Positions 1-6,355 of a stretch of DNA of 15,089 nt are shown here, in pieces; position 1 is the first letter of the stretch; every line of letters begins with the position of its first letter. Source of the stretch: Flavobacteriaceae bacterium. Lineage in GTDB: Bacteria; Bacteroidota; Bacteroidia; Flavobacteriales; Flavobacteriaceae. The stretch lies in contig CANCFZ010000031.1 in assembly GCA_947377425.1 (NCBI GenBank), positions 1 to 15,089 on the forward strand, read 5' to 3'. A model generated the notes under the pieces. It was not told the origin of the DNA, ran no database searches, and worked only from the letters and a program-made list of their open reading frames with translations. The translations under genes and the position numbers were made by a program.

Positions 1-32
1 TTTCATGGTAATTTTTTTATGGTTTTGAAATT

Positions 33-40
33 CAAATATA
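33..40 (-). promoter_or_regulatory. Candidate -7 box for a gene leaving the window on the left
   Basis: Read on the minus strand, positions 40-33 are TATATTTG, a perfect match to the Bacteroidetes -7 consensus TAnnTTTG. An ATG follows at 6-4, after an A-rich leader, and AAA follows it, so a minus-strand gene may begin here and run out of the window. Only two codons are visible, so nothing can be said of its product. I see no TTG at the normal -33 spacing. The box lies just downstream of the terminator at 68-100, as expected for the start of a new transcription unit. Confidence 0.35.
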
Positions 41-67
41 TAAAAAAAATACTATTAAAAAACGCTA

Positions 68-100
68 TAAAATACAAAAGCCATCCTGGAGCGGACGGCT
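68..100 (-). terminator. Intrinsic terminator, minus strand
   Basis: On the minus strand, positions 100-93 and 86-79 form a continuous 8-bp stem (AGCCGTCC with GGATGGCT, one G-U pair) around a six-base loop, GCTCCA. A run rich in U follows (TTTTGTATTTTA, 79-68). The stem is strikingly GC-rich against its surroundings, which is the classical rho-independent layout. On the plus strand no T-run follows the hairpin, so it should work only for minus-strand transcripts. It could end the candidate small RNA starting near 134 or catch read-through from prfB. Confidence 0.7.
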
Positions 101-134
101 ATTGAGGTGAGGTGTAACTTCCTTTCGGAATCCT
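68..134 (-). ncRNA. Candidate small structured RNA of about 65-70 nt
   Basis: A TATATTTG box at 147-140 would start transcription near 134, and the intrinsic terminator ends it near 68. The segment is unusually GC-rich for this region and contains no open reading frame of note. On the minus strand it can fold a short hairpin UUCC-GAAA-GGAA (130-119, a GNRA-type loop). Around it, GAGG at 135-132 can pair with CCUC at 107-104 or 112-109. The terminator stem follows. I do not recognise the family; it does not match the conserved cores of SRP RNA, 6S RNA, tmRNA or the common riboswitches as I know them. It could instead be an attenuating leader for the gene that may start at position 6. Confidence 0.35.
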
Positions 135-139
135 CGATG

Positions 140-147
140 CAAATATA
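140..147 (-). promoter_or_regulatory. Candidate -7 box of the small RNA
   Basis: Minus-strand TATATTTG followed by C (147-139) matches TAnnTTTG exactly. No TTG is seen 17-23 nt upstream on that strand, where the sequence is a simple AT-rich heptamer repeat, so half of the promoter is missing or degenerate. Its placement a few bases before a GC-rich foldable segment with a terminator is the main argument for it. Confidence 0.4.
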
Positions 148-149
148 GG

Positions 150-182
150 TTGAAATTATGAATTATGAATTACTAATTTCAA
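150..182. repeat. 9-bp inverted repeat around period-7 AATTATG repeats
   Basis: TTGAAATTA (150-158) is inverted as TAATTTCAA (174-182). Inside it the sequence runs with period 7: AATTATG (154-160), AATTATG (161-167), then AATTA (168-172). The period is the same as in the TGAACAC array 55 bp away, though the unit differs. I see no coding potential here. Confidence 0.6.
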
Positions 183-226
183 ATTATTTTTAAATTACTA
201 TTGTTAAGTATATAAATCATTAATTT

Positions 227-275
227 TGAACACTGAACACTGAACACTGAACACTGAACACTGAACACTGAACAC
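227..275. repeat. Seven perfect tandem copies of the heptamer TGAACAC
   Basis: Seven uninterrupted copies of TGAACAC fill 227-275. The last base of the array is also the last base of the prfB stop codon (TAG, minus strand 277-275), so the array is the immediate 3' untranslated region of prfB, where it reads GTGTTCA. It is not a CRISPR: there are no spacers and the unit is far too short. From memory, flavobacterial genomes often carry heptamer arrays between genes. Copy number in such arrays usually varies by slippage, so this is a likely variable locus. Confidence 0.9.
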
Positions 276-1370
276 TATTCTTCTCTCTGTCCCATCATCA
301 TCAAATAAGCTTTAAGAAATTCGTCAATATTTCCGTTCATTACTCCATCAACATCACTGGTTTCATAGCCTGAACGAACGTCTTTAACCAATTTATAAGG
401 TTGCATAACGTAATTTCTAATTTGTGAACCCCATTCAATTTTCATTTTTCCGGCTTCAATATCAGCTCGTTGCGCTTGTTGTTTTTTAAGTTCAATCTCA
501 AATAATTGCGATTTCAACATTTGCATAGCACGCTGTCTGTTATCTTGTTGCGAACGCGTTTCTGAACATTGAATTTGAATTCCTGTAGGTTTGTGAAACA
601 ATTGTACTTTGGTTTCAACCTTATTTACATTTTGTCCACCAGCACCACTTGATCTTGAAGTTATTATTTCAATATCAGCAGGATTAATGTCAATTTCAAT
701 TGTATCATCAACCAAAGGATAAACATAAACCGATGCAAAAGAAGTATGTCGTTTGGCATTACTATCAAATGGTGAAATTCGCACCAATCGATGTACACCG
801 TTTTCACCTTTAAGATATCCAAAAGCAAAATCGCCTTCAATTTCTAAAGTAACCGTTTTTATTCCAGCAACTTCACCTTCTTGAAAGTTTAATTCTTTTA
901 TTTTATACTTCTGCTTTTCTGCCCACATCATGTACATTCGCATTAGCATTGATGCCCAATCGCAACTTTCAGTTCCGCCAGCACCAGCCGTAATTTGCAA
1001 TACGGCACTCATATTATCACCTTCTTCAGAAAGCATGTTTCTAAATTCTAAATCCTCAATATGTGAATTTGTCAATTCATATTGCGCATCTAGTTCTTCT
1101 TCAGAAATGTCTCCTTCTTTAAAAAAATCATAAGTAATTTGAAGTTCTTCTGCCATATCATTTCCTTTTTCAAAATCCTCTACCCATTTTTTCTTTTGGC
1201 GTAAGTTTTTTATAAGTATTTCGGCTTCTTTTGCATTGTTCCAAAAATTTGGAGCAAATGTCTTTTCTTCTTCATTGGTTATTTCGATAAGCTTGGCATC
1301 AATGTCAAAGATACCTCCTCAACGCACCAAGACGCTCTACAATACCTTTAATTTGTTCGGTATTTGTCAT
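275..1370 (-). CDS. prfB: Peptide chain release factor 2, made by programmed +1 frameshift
   Basis: RF2 recognises UAA and UGA in the ribosomal A site and triggers release of the finished protein. The gene starts at ATG 1370, reads 21 codons to CTT (1310-1308), meets an in-frame TGA (1307-1305), and continues in the +1 frame from GAC (1306-1304) to TAG at 275. The joined product is 364 residues, close to the 365 of E. coli RF2. The stop-recognition tripeptide SPF lies at about 199-201 and the catalytic GGQ at 244-246, in the same relative positions as in E. coli. The residue equivalent to E. coli 246 is Ser, as in most bacteria, not the weaker Thr of K-12. A caller that ignores the shift would start at the internal ATG 1156 and lose 71 residues. 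The gene is divergent from ltaE. Confidence 0.97.
1304..1319 (-). promoter_or_regulatory. Programmed +1 frameshift site of prfB
   Basis: On the minus strand the codons are AGG AGG TAT CTT TGA followed by C. This is the canonical RF2 autoregulation signal. An internal Shine-Dalgarno sequence (AGGAGG, 1319-1314, a full match to the anti-SD) lies three bases before the slippery CTT, and the stop TGA is in the weak context TGAC. When RF2 is scarce, the ribosome pauses at TGA, slips by one base and makes RF2; when RF2 is plentiful, synthesis ends after 21 residues. The same element in E. coli reads AGG GGG TAT CTT TGA C. Confidence 0.96.
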
Positions 1371-1386
1371 AAATTATGTAATTTTG
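1352..1386 (+). promoter_or_regulatory. Candidate promoter of the threonine aldolase gene
   Basis: TTTG at 1352-1355 is followed after 23 nt by TAATTTTG at 1379-1386, a full match to TAnnTTTG with a spacer at the long end of the usual range. Transcription would start near 1393, about 25 nt before the ATG. The element lies inside the first codons and leader of the divergent prfB, so the two promoters overlap. Confidence 0.5.
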
Positions 1387-1392
1387 TGAACG

Positions 1393-1400
1393 CAAATATA
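1393..1400 (-). promoter_or_regulatory. Candidate -7 box of prfB
   Basis: Minus-strand TATATTTG (1400-1393), followed by CG, matches TAnnTTTG and lies 22 nt before the prfB ATG at 1370, a normal short leader. A TTG at standard -33 spacing is not visible, as that stretch lies in the first codons of ltaE. Confidence 0.5.
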
Positions 1401-1417
1401 ACGCATCCAATTTTTAT

Positions 1418-2443
1418 ATGGAAATAAATCTAATAAGTGATACCGTAACCAAACCAAGCAACGAAATGTTGCAATTTATGTTTAATGCTAAAGTTGGTGA
1501 TGATGTATATAAACAAGATCCAACGGTTAATGAACTTGAACATGCTGTAGCACAATTGTTTGGAATGGAAGCTGCGCTGTTTTTTCCATCCGGAACAATG
1601 GCAAATCAAACTGCTATTAAGTTACATACCAATCCTGGGGAACAAGTTATTTGCGATAAATATTCTCATATTTATCATTATGAAGGTGGTGGAGCATCAT
1701 TTAATAGTGGTGTTTCTTGTTGTTTAGTTGATGGCAAACGAGGAATGATTACTGCAGATTTGGTTAAAAACGCAATCAATGACCCCGAATTTTATCATGC
1801 ACCATTAACATCTTTGGTAAGTATCGAAAATACAACCAATAAAGGAGGAGGAGCATGCTATGAAATTTCTGAATTAAAAAAAATTAAGCAAGTTTGTATT
1901 GATAATAATCTGAAATATCATTTGGACGGAGCGCGATTATGGAATGCAATGGTAGCTAAAAAGCAACATCCAAAACAATTTGGTGAATTATTTGATACCA
2001 TTTCTGTTTGTTTGTCCAAAGGACTTGGCGCACCAATTGGGTCATTATTATTAGGTAGCAAAGCCGATATAAAACGTGCCATGCGAATTAGAAAAATATT
2101 CGGTGGCGGAATGCGTCAAGCTGGATATTTGGCTGCTGCCGGAATGTATGCTTTGCAACACAATATGCTAAGATTAGACGATGATCACCGAAGAGCTAAA
2201 GAATTAGGAGAATTATTGAGCAGCTTGTCTTGGGTAGAAAAAGTAGAGCCTGTTGAAACTAATATCTTAATATTTTCTGTAAGACCATCTCTAGAAGATA
2301 AATGGGTTATTGAAAAATTAAAACAAAAAAGCATATACATAAGTTCAATGGGACATGGCAAACTTCGAATTGTCACCCATTTAGATTACAAACAAGTAAT
2401 GCACAATTATGTTATTGAGGCTTTAGAAAAAATGCAGTTTTAG
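1418..2443 (+). CDS. ltaE: Low-specificity L-threonine aldolase
   Basis: This PLP-dependent fold-type I enzyme cleaves L-threonine or L-allo-threonine to glycine and acetaldehyde, and is thought to be cytosolic. The 341 residues match the family length. Visible motifs are an SGT loop at 58-60, the cofactor-stacking His at 84 (in SHIYHYE), the PLP-binding Asp in HLDGAR (D170), the Schiff-base lysine K201 in SKGLGAPIGS, and the following FGGGMRQAG segment (228-236). The N-terminal NLISDTVTKPS is also typical of the family. The start at 1418 is the only ATG that keeps this conserved opening. The gene stands alone, divergent from prfB. Stereospecificity cannot be read from the sequence. Confidence 0.93.
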   Translation: MEINLISDTVTKPSNEMLQFMFNAKVGDDVYKQDPTVNELEHAVAQLFGMEAALFFPSGTMANQTAIKLHTNPGEQVICDKYSHIYHYEGGGASFNSGVSCCLVDGKRGMITADLVKNAINDPEFYHAPLTSLVSIENTTNKGGGACYEISELKKIKQVCIDNNLKYHLDGARLWNAMVAKKQHPKQFGELFDTISVCLSKGLGAPIGSLLLGSKADIKRAMRIRKIFGGGMRQAGYLAAAGMYALQHNMLRLDDDHRRAKELGELLSSLSWVEKVEPVETNILIFSVRPSLEDKWVIEKLKQKSIYISSMGHGKLRIVTHLDYKQVMHNYVIEALEKMQF

Positions 2444-2610
2444 CCTTTTTTTAAAACATTACGTCTCCGTTTAACGAGTAATAATATCTGTTTGTCGAAA
2501 GGTATTGTAGTTCAAACATAAAATATGTACCACTCAACGATTTATTTAGTTTGGTAGATACTATTTTGCTAATTTTATGTACTTATCCCCAAAGATAACC
2601 AAATTGAATT

Positions 2611-4794
2611 ATGAGTGATCTTTTAGATACATTCCCTTTACCTACAATTGTTGTTGATAAAAATTTTGTGATTCTCAGTATTAATGAGTCTGGATTGAAT
2701 TTTTTTGACACCCAATTACATGTTGTTTGTTCTAAAAAAATCACTACAATTTTCCCTCTTTTGGATGTTGAAAGTTTAGTTTTTAATAAAGATTTGGAGG
2801 CTTTATATATAAATTCTCTTGGCATTAAATACAATTTAACTATTCAGTTTAATAGTTATTTGAAAAATGATGTTTATGGATTGTTTTATGTTAAACAATT
2901 ATCTATTTCTAACGCCAATTCAGTTTATTCATCAAAAAAAACAAATTTATTGATTCAAAAACTACACATTTTTGAATCTTTTTTGAATCAAATTAATCAA
3001 GGAATATTGATATTTAACGAATCGGGGCAGTTAATATATGTAAATGCGAATGCCTCTAAAACATTTGAATTAAAGAATAAAAAAATAAACAAGTTTTACT
3101 CATGGCAATTATTTGATTATTTTGGTTCTAAATCGCACTGGGGATTTAAAAAGAAAGAGATTGAATTACAAAATGAAATCGTATTTACGTTATATAAATC
3201 AGATTTAGTTTTGCATACTACATCGACCTTATCGGTTGTTGTAAATCATAGATTAATTGAGTCTAAAAATTATTATGTAGTAACATATACTGATATAACA
3301 GAAATAGAAAAGGATAAGTTTTTAATTAGCGAAAAAGAGAATCATTTGAATTTATTTCATAAAAATATTCCTGCCGCTATATATGAATTTGTTATAGCAG
3401 ATAATGAAAGTTGTTTTAATTATATCAGTAATGCATTTCAAAAAATATTTGGTTTTGAAATAGCTATAAATGATAAAAATTGGAACTCTGGAATAAAATT
3501 ACATCAGGATGATTTTCATAATTTTATTGATACAATTCAAAAAATTAAAGAAAATGTTTCAGAATTCAAATTTATAGGAAGATTTTTATTTGGATACAAA
3601 GTAATTTGGTTTGAAACTAATGCATCAGTTACTTATAAAGATGATTTAATTATATTTAATGGTATAATCTTAAATATAACCGAGCGAAAAAAAAATGAAG
3701 AAGAAATTTTAAGTAAAAGAAAATTAAATGATTCGGTGTTGTTTAATATTCCTGCAGATATTGCTGTATTTGATAAAGATCATAATTATCAATTTATCAA
3801 TTCTAATGGAATTGTAAATCAAGATGTAAGAAATTGGATGATTGGAAAAAATGATTTTGATTATTGTCATTTTAAAGGTCTAGATACTAAAATGGCAGAA
3901 GAAAGACATGCTTATTTTGTTAAAGCTAAAGAAACAAAACAAAGCGTAGATTGGATTGATGAAATAATAAGAGGAGATAAAAAAGTATATATATTTAGAA
4001 GATTTTATCCATATTATATTGAAAATGAATTTGTTTATATGATTGGTTATGGAATTGATGTAACTGAATTAAAAGAAGCTCAATTTCAAATGGAACTTCA
4101 AAACAGAATATTAATAAATAAAAATCAAGAATTAGAGCGGTTTACTTATGTTGCTTCTCATGATTTACAAGAACCATTATTATCTTTAATTAGTTTCTCT
4201 AAGTTATTAGAAGAAGAATGTTCTGAAAAACTTGATGACGAAGGAAAATTATTCGTGCAGTTTATTAATAAATCTGCAATAAGAATGAAATCGCTAATTA
4301 CCGGATTAATGGAATATAATAGAATCAACAAAAAAGAGATTTTGTCAGTTTTTGATTTGAATATATTAATAAACGAAGTTCAAGATGACTTAAGTAATAA
4401 AATCAATAAACACAATGCAATTATAACGTTTGATGAATTACCAACATTACGATGTTACCCAACATTTATTAGAATTGTTTTCCAAAATTTGATAAGTAAT
4501 TCTATAAAATTCACATCCAATAATGTAATGCCTCAAATTAATATTTCATTTAAACAAAGAAAAGAAGATTGGTTATTTAAAGTTACAGATAACGGAATTG
4601 GATTAGAAGCAAAAGATTATGAAGAAATTTTTATGATTTTTAAACGATTACATAATGAACAAAGTTATGCAGGTCAAGGTATTGGATTAGCACATTGCAA
4701 AAAAATAGTTGAAATTCATAATGGTGAAATATGGGTTGAATCTATTAAAGGAAAAGGAAGTACATTTTATTTTACAATCTCTAAAAATATTTAA
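2611..4794 (+). CDS. PAS-domain sensor histidine kinase, cytosolic, Cph1-like type
   Basis: This 727-residue hybrid-free kinase has no membrane segment or signal peptide, so it should sense an intracellular or diffusible cue. About four PAS-like modules are visible, near residues 5-100, 120-235, 245-358 and 370-490; the last two end in ITERKK and VTELKEAQ, the usual PAS/PAC exits. A HisKA domain follows, with the phospho-acceptor H517 in ASHDLQEPL, a signature shared with phytochrome-like kinases. The ATPase domain has its N-box (N630 in NLISNSIKF), DNGIGL from D660 and GQGIGL from 688. No receiver domain is fused; two free-standing regulators follow, the first after a single base. The ligand is unknown, and no PAS residue pattern for haem or flavin stands out. 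The 167 bp upstream hold no convincing TAnnTTTG box. Sampled lines of the gene are about 18-25% GC. Confidence 0.92.
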   Translation: MSDLLDTFPLPTIVVDKNFVILSINESGLNFFDTQLHVVCSKKITTIFPLLDVESLVFNKDLEALYINSLGIKYNLTIQFNSYLKNDVYGLFYVKQLSISNANSVYSSKKTNLLIQKLHIFESFLNQINQGILIFNESGQLIYVNANASKTFELKNKKINKFYSWQLFDYFGSKSHWGFKKKEIELQNEIVFTLYKSDLVLHTTSTLSVVVNHRLIESKNYYVVTYTDITEIEKDKFLISEKENHLNLFHKNIPAAIYEFVIADNESCFNYISNAFQKIFGFEIAINDKNWNSGIKLHQDDFHNFIDTIQKIKENVSEFKFIGRFLFGYKVIWFETNASVTYKDDLIIFNGIILNITERKKNEEEILSKRKLNDSVLFNIPADIAVFDKDHNYQFINSNGIVNQDVRNWMIGKNDFDYCHFKGLDTKMAEERHAYFVKAKETKQSVDWIDEIIRGDKKVYIFRRFYPYYIENEFVYMIGYGIDVTELKEAQFQMELQNRILINKNQELERFTYVASHDLQEPLLSLISFSKLLEEECSEKLDDEGKLFVQFINKSAIRMKSLITGLMEYNRINKKEILSVFDLNILINEVQDDLSNKINKHNAIITFDELPTLRCYPTFIRIVFQNLISNSIKFTSNNVMPQINISFKQRKEDWLFKVTDNGIGLEAKDYEEIFMIFKRLHNEQSYAGQGIGLAHCKKIVEIHNGEIWVESIKGKGSTFYFTISKNI

Positions 4795-4795
4795 T

Positions 4796-5203
4796 ATGTC
4801 AAAGAAAGTAAATACAATATTGCTCGTAGATGATGATCTCGCAATAAATTTTTTCCATAAACGATTATTTACAAAGTTAGATTTTGGAGAAACTATCGTT
4901 CCATTATATAACGGAGCTGAAGCAATAAGAGATGTAAAGCAACTAAATAATTCATTATCTGAAAAAGATTTAGTGTTAATTTTTCTAGACATCAACATGC
5001 CAGTAATGGATGGCTGGGAGTTTTTAGAAAGTTTCAAAAATATTTCTAATGAACTAAATTATCAATTTAAAATTTTTGTACTGAGTTCCTCAATCAATCC
5101 TGATGATATTGAAAAAGCAAAAAACAACAGTTTTGTTTCCGATTATTTTTCAAAACCATTAATGTTAGATAGCGTTGCATCATTAAAAGAAATTTATTTA
5201 TGA
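4796..5203 (+). CDS. Single-domain response regulator, first copy (Rcp1-like)
   Basis: This receiver-only protein of 135 residues presumably takes the phosphoryl group from the kinase encoded one base upstream (TAA, T, ATG). The acidic pocket is D12-D14, the phospho-acceptor is D65 in FLDINMP, the Ser/Thr switch lies in LSSS (96-99), and the conserved lysine is K120 before P121. No output domain is present, so it must act by protein contact or as a phosphate relay, as Rcp1 does with the phytochrome Cph1. A longer reading frame opens at 4709 inside the kinase gene, but ATG 4796 begins the conserved receiver opening and fits the kinase stop. Translational coupling with the kinase is likely. Confidence 0.92.
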   Translation: MSKKVNTILLVDDDLAINFFHKRLFTKLDFGETIVPLYNGAEAIRDVKQLNNSLSEKDLVLIFLDINMPVMDGWEFLESFKNISNELNYQFKIFVLSSSINPDDIEKAKNNSFVSDYFSKPLMLDSVASLKEIYL

Positions 5204-5305
5204 TTTTAAGTAACTGATTTTTAGATGTTTTAAAATTAAATGAATAATATATTTTTTTTATTTAAGTATCAATAGTTTACAGAGTTTATAAATGTTTTTT
5301 AGTTT

Positions 5306-5340
5306 AATGTAGATAAAATTCTACATTTTATTTTTTTTTA
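5306..5340 (+). terminator. Terminator-like hairpin between the two response regulators
   Basis: AATGTAGA (5306-5313) pairs fully with TCTACATT (5320-5327) around the loop TAAAAT, and a T-rich run continues to 5340. The stem is AT-rich and so weaker than a textbook terminator, but perfect stem and T-run fit an intrinsic terminator after the kinase and first regulator. Confidence 0.55.
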
Positions 5341-5354
5341 TAAATCAAAATGAT

Positions 5355-5362
5355 TAAATTTG
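5355..5362 (+). promoter_or_regulatory. Candidate -7 box of the second response regulator
   Basis: TAAATTTG at 5355-5362 matches TAnnTTTG and lies 65 nt before the ATG of the second regulator, downstream of the hairpin at 5306-5340. There is no TTG at -33 spacing; the stretch is a T-run. Together with the hairpin it suggests, but does not show, independent transcription. Confidence 0.35.
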
Positions 5363-5426
5363 GATAAAATTTATAGTTGAAGAAACGAGTTTTTTCAATT
5401 TATATAATTCATTAATACTATTTGAT

Positions 5427-5840
5427 ATGCCCCAAAAAATCAATACAATCCTGCTTGTAGACGATGATGATGCAGTAAATTTTTATAATAAAAGATTGCT
5501 GTTAAAATCTGAATTAGGAGTTTCATTAGTGCCATTATATAATGGTGCAGAAGCTATTAGAAAAATTATTACATTAAATAATTCTCTTAGTAATAAAGAT
5601 TTAGTTTTAGTGTTTTTAGATCTTAACATGCCAATATTAGATGGTTGGGGATTTTTAGAGGAGTTCAAAAAAATTCATTATGCACTTAACTTTTCAGTTG
5701 AAATATATGTTTTAAGTTCATCAATAAATCCATCGGATATTGAAAAATCTAAACAAAATATTTTGGTTAAAGACTATATTAGCAAGCCATTAACTAATGA
5801 AAAACTTATCGAGCTAAAACAATTATATGTAGATAATTAA
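5427..5840 (+). CDS. Single-domain response regulator, second copy (Rcp1-like)
   Basis: This receiver-only protein of 137 residues is a paralogue of the gene 223 bp upstream. Aligned without gaps by hand, 83 of the first 135 residues are identical. All catalytic positions are kept: D12-D14, phospho-acceptor D65 in FLDLNMP, LSSS at 96-99, and K120. The most diverged stretches are residues 23-30, 85-92 and the C-terminal helix after 122, near the usual alpha1 and alpha5 faces for partner contacts. This pattern suggests a tandem duplication followed by a change in partner or kinetics, and both copies look active. It converges with ybaB, whose stop lies 12 bp beyond. Confidence 0.9.
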   Translation: MPQKINTILLVDDDDAVNFYNKRLLLKSELGVSLVPLYNGAEAIRKIITLNNSLSNKDLVLVFLDLNMPILDGWGFLEEFKKIHYALNFSVEIYVLSSSINPSDIEKSKQNILVKDYISKPLTNEKLIELKQLYVDN

Positions 5841-5852
5841 ATTTCCACAAAA

Positions 5853-6170
5853 TTATTTAAACATATCCATTCCTGGAATATTAGGCATATTCACTTTTGT
5901 AACTGCATCCAATTCGGCTTCATTTACATTGGTGGCTTTTGCGATAGCTTTATTTAAAACTAAAATTAAATAATCTTCCAACTGCTCTTTGTCAGTCAAT
6001 AAACGTTCATCAATTTCAATAGATTTTATCTTTCGATTAGCAGTTACTATTACTTTTAATAATCCATCAGTGCTTTGCTCATCAATTAAGACAGTGTCTA
6101 ATCTTAGTTTTGTAGCTTCTATTTTTTGTTGGGTTTCTCTTAGTTTGCCCATCATTGCCATTAAGTCCAT
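5853..6170 (-). CDS. ybaB: YbaB/EbfC family nucleoid-associated protein
   Basis: YbaB/EbfC proteins are small dimeric DNA-binding proteins coating the nucleoid, with a role in gene expression. The 105 residues match family length. They show the Met-rich opening with MMGKL, a first helix rich in charged residues, the core VIVTANRKIKSIEID (about 40-54), and the C-terminal helix with LNKAIAKAT, ending in the family-like tail NIPGMDMF. The start at 6170 lies only a few bases after the predicted transcription start, so the mRNA may be nearly leaderless; in-frame Met residues at positions 4, 6 and 7 are alternatives. It is not next to dnaX or recR, the common partners elsewhere. Confidence 0.88.
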   Translation of the reverse strand: MDLMAMMGKLRETQQKIEATKLRLDTVLIDEQSTDGLLKVIVTANRKIKSIEIDERLLTDKEQLEDYLILVLNKAIAKATNVNEAELDAVTKVNMPNIPGMDMFK

Positions 6171-6180
6171 ATTTTTTTTA

Positions 6181-6210
6181 CAAAAGTAGTAACTTCAATG
6201 GCAATACCAA
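6181..6210 (-). promoter_or_regulatory. Promoter of ybaB
   Basis: On the minus strand TTG (6210-6208), a 19-nt spacer, and TACTTTTG (6188-6181) give a full match to the Bacteroidetes consensus. Transcription would start near 6174, four or so bases before the ybaB ATG. Confidence 0.65.
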
Positions 6211-6259
6211 CTTCAAATTTTAAAATATCAAATGAATATTCAAAATTCTTGATTCAAAT

Positions 6260-6283
6260 CAATGTCAATAACAATGTCAATAA
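6260..6283. repeat. Two tandem copies of a 12-bp unit between ybaB and opdB
   Basis: CAATGTCAATAA occurs twice in direct succession (6260-6271 and 6272-6283), then CAA begins again. It sits between two divergent promoters, 19 nt from the -33 TTG of the oligopeptidase gene. It may be an operator with two half-sites or simple slippage; nothing else supports either. Confidence 0.7.
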
Positions 6284-6301
6284 CAAAATCAGTACTTACC
6301 A

Positions 6302-6330
6302 TTGATTAAGAAACCTTTGCAATACATTTG
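6302..6330 (+). promoter_or_regulatory. Promoter of the oligopeptidase B gene
   Basis: TTG at 6302-6304, an 18-nt spacer, and TACATTTG at 6323-6330 match the Bacteroidetes sigma-factor consensus fully. The start of transcription would fall near 6337, about 19 nt before the ATG. The leader is A-rich and has no Shine-Dalgarno sequence. Confidence 0.7.
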
Positions 6331-6355
6331 TTTTAAAATTGAATAAAAAAATATA

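Noticed and set aside
68..134. A known riboswitch or SRP RNA
   Set aside because: The conserved cores I know (TPP, cobalamin, SAM, preQ1, c-di-GMP, SRP helix 8) are not present; kept only as an unassigned candidate.
227..275. CRISPR array
   Set aside because: The unit is seven bases long, contiguous and without spacers, and no cas gene is nearby.
275..1370. prfB as a pseudogene or sequencing error because of the in-frame TGA
   Set aside because: The stop lies in the exact RF2 frameshift context (AGG AGG TAT CTT TGA C), and the +1 reading gives a full-length protein with all motifs.
1236..1427. Plus-strand frame across the prfB start and frameshift site
   Set aside because: It is the shadow of the prfB N-terminus, and it ends inside the ltaE start.
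2489..2518. TGTTTG/CAAACA inverted repeat before the kinase as an operator
   Set aside because: Six-base arms with an 18-nt loop are common by chance in such DNA, and nothing else supports it.
4709..4795. A longer first response regulator starting inside the kinase gene
   Set aside because: The extra 29 residues are the out-of-frame reading of the kinase C-terminus, and the receiver fold starts right after ATG 4796.
2611..5203. Horizontal transfer of the kinase block because of its low GC
   Set aside because: Sampled kinase lines are about 18-25% GC, but parts of the oligopeptidase gene drop to about 20% as well, and there are no mobile-element borders.
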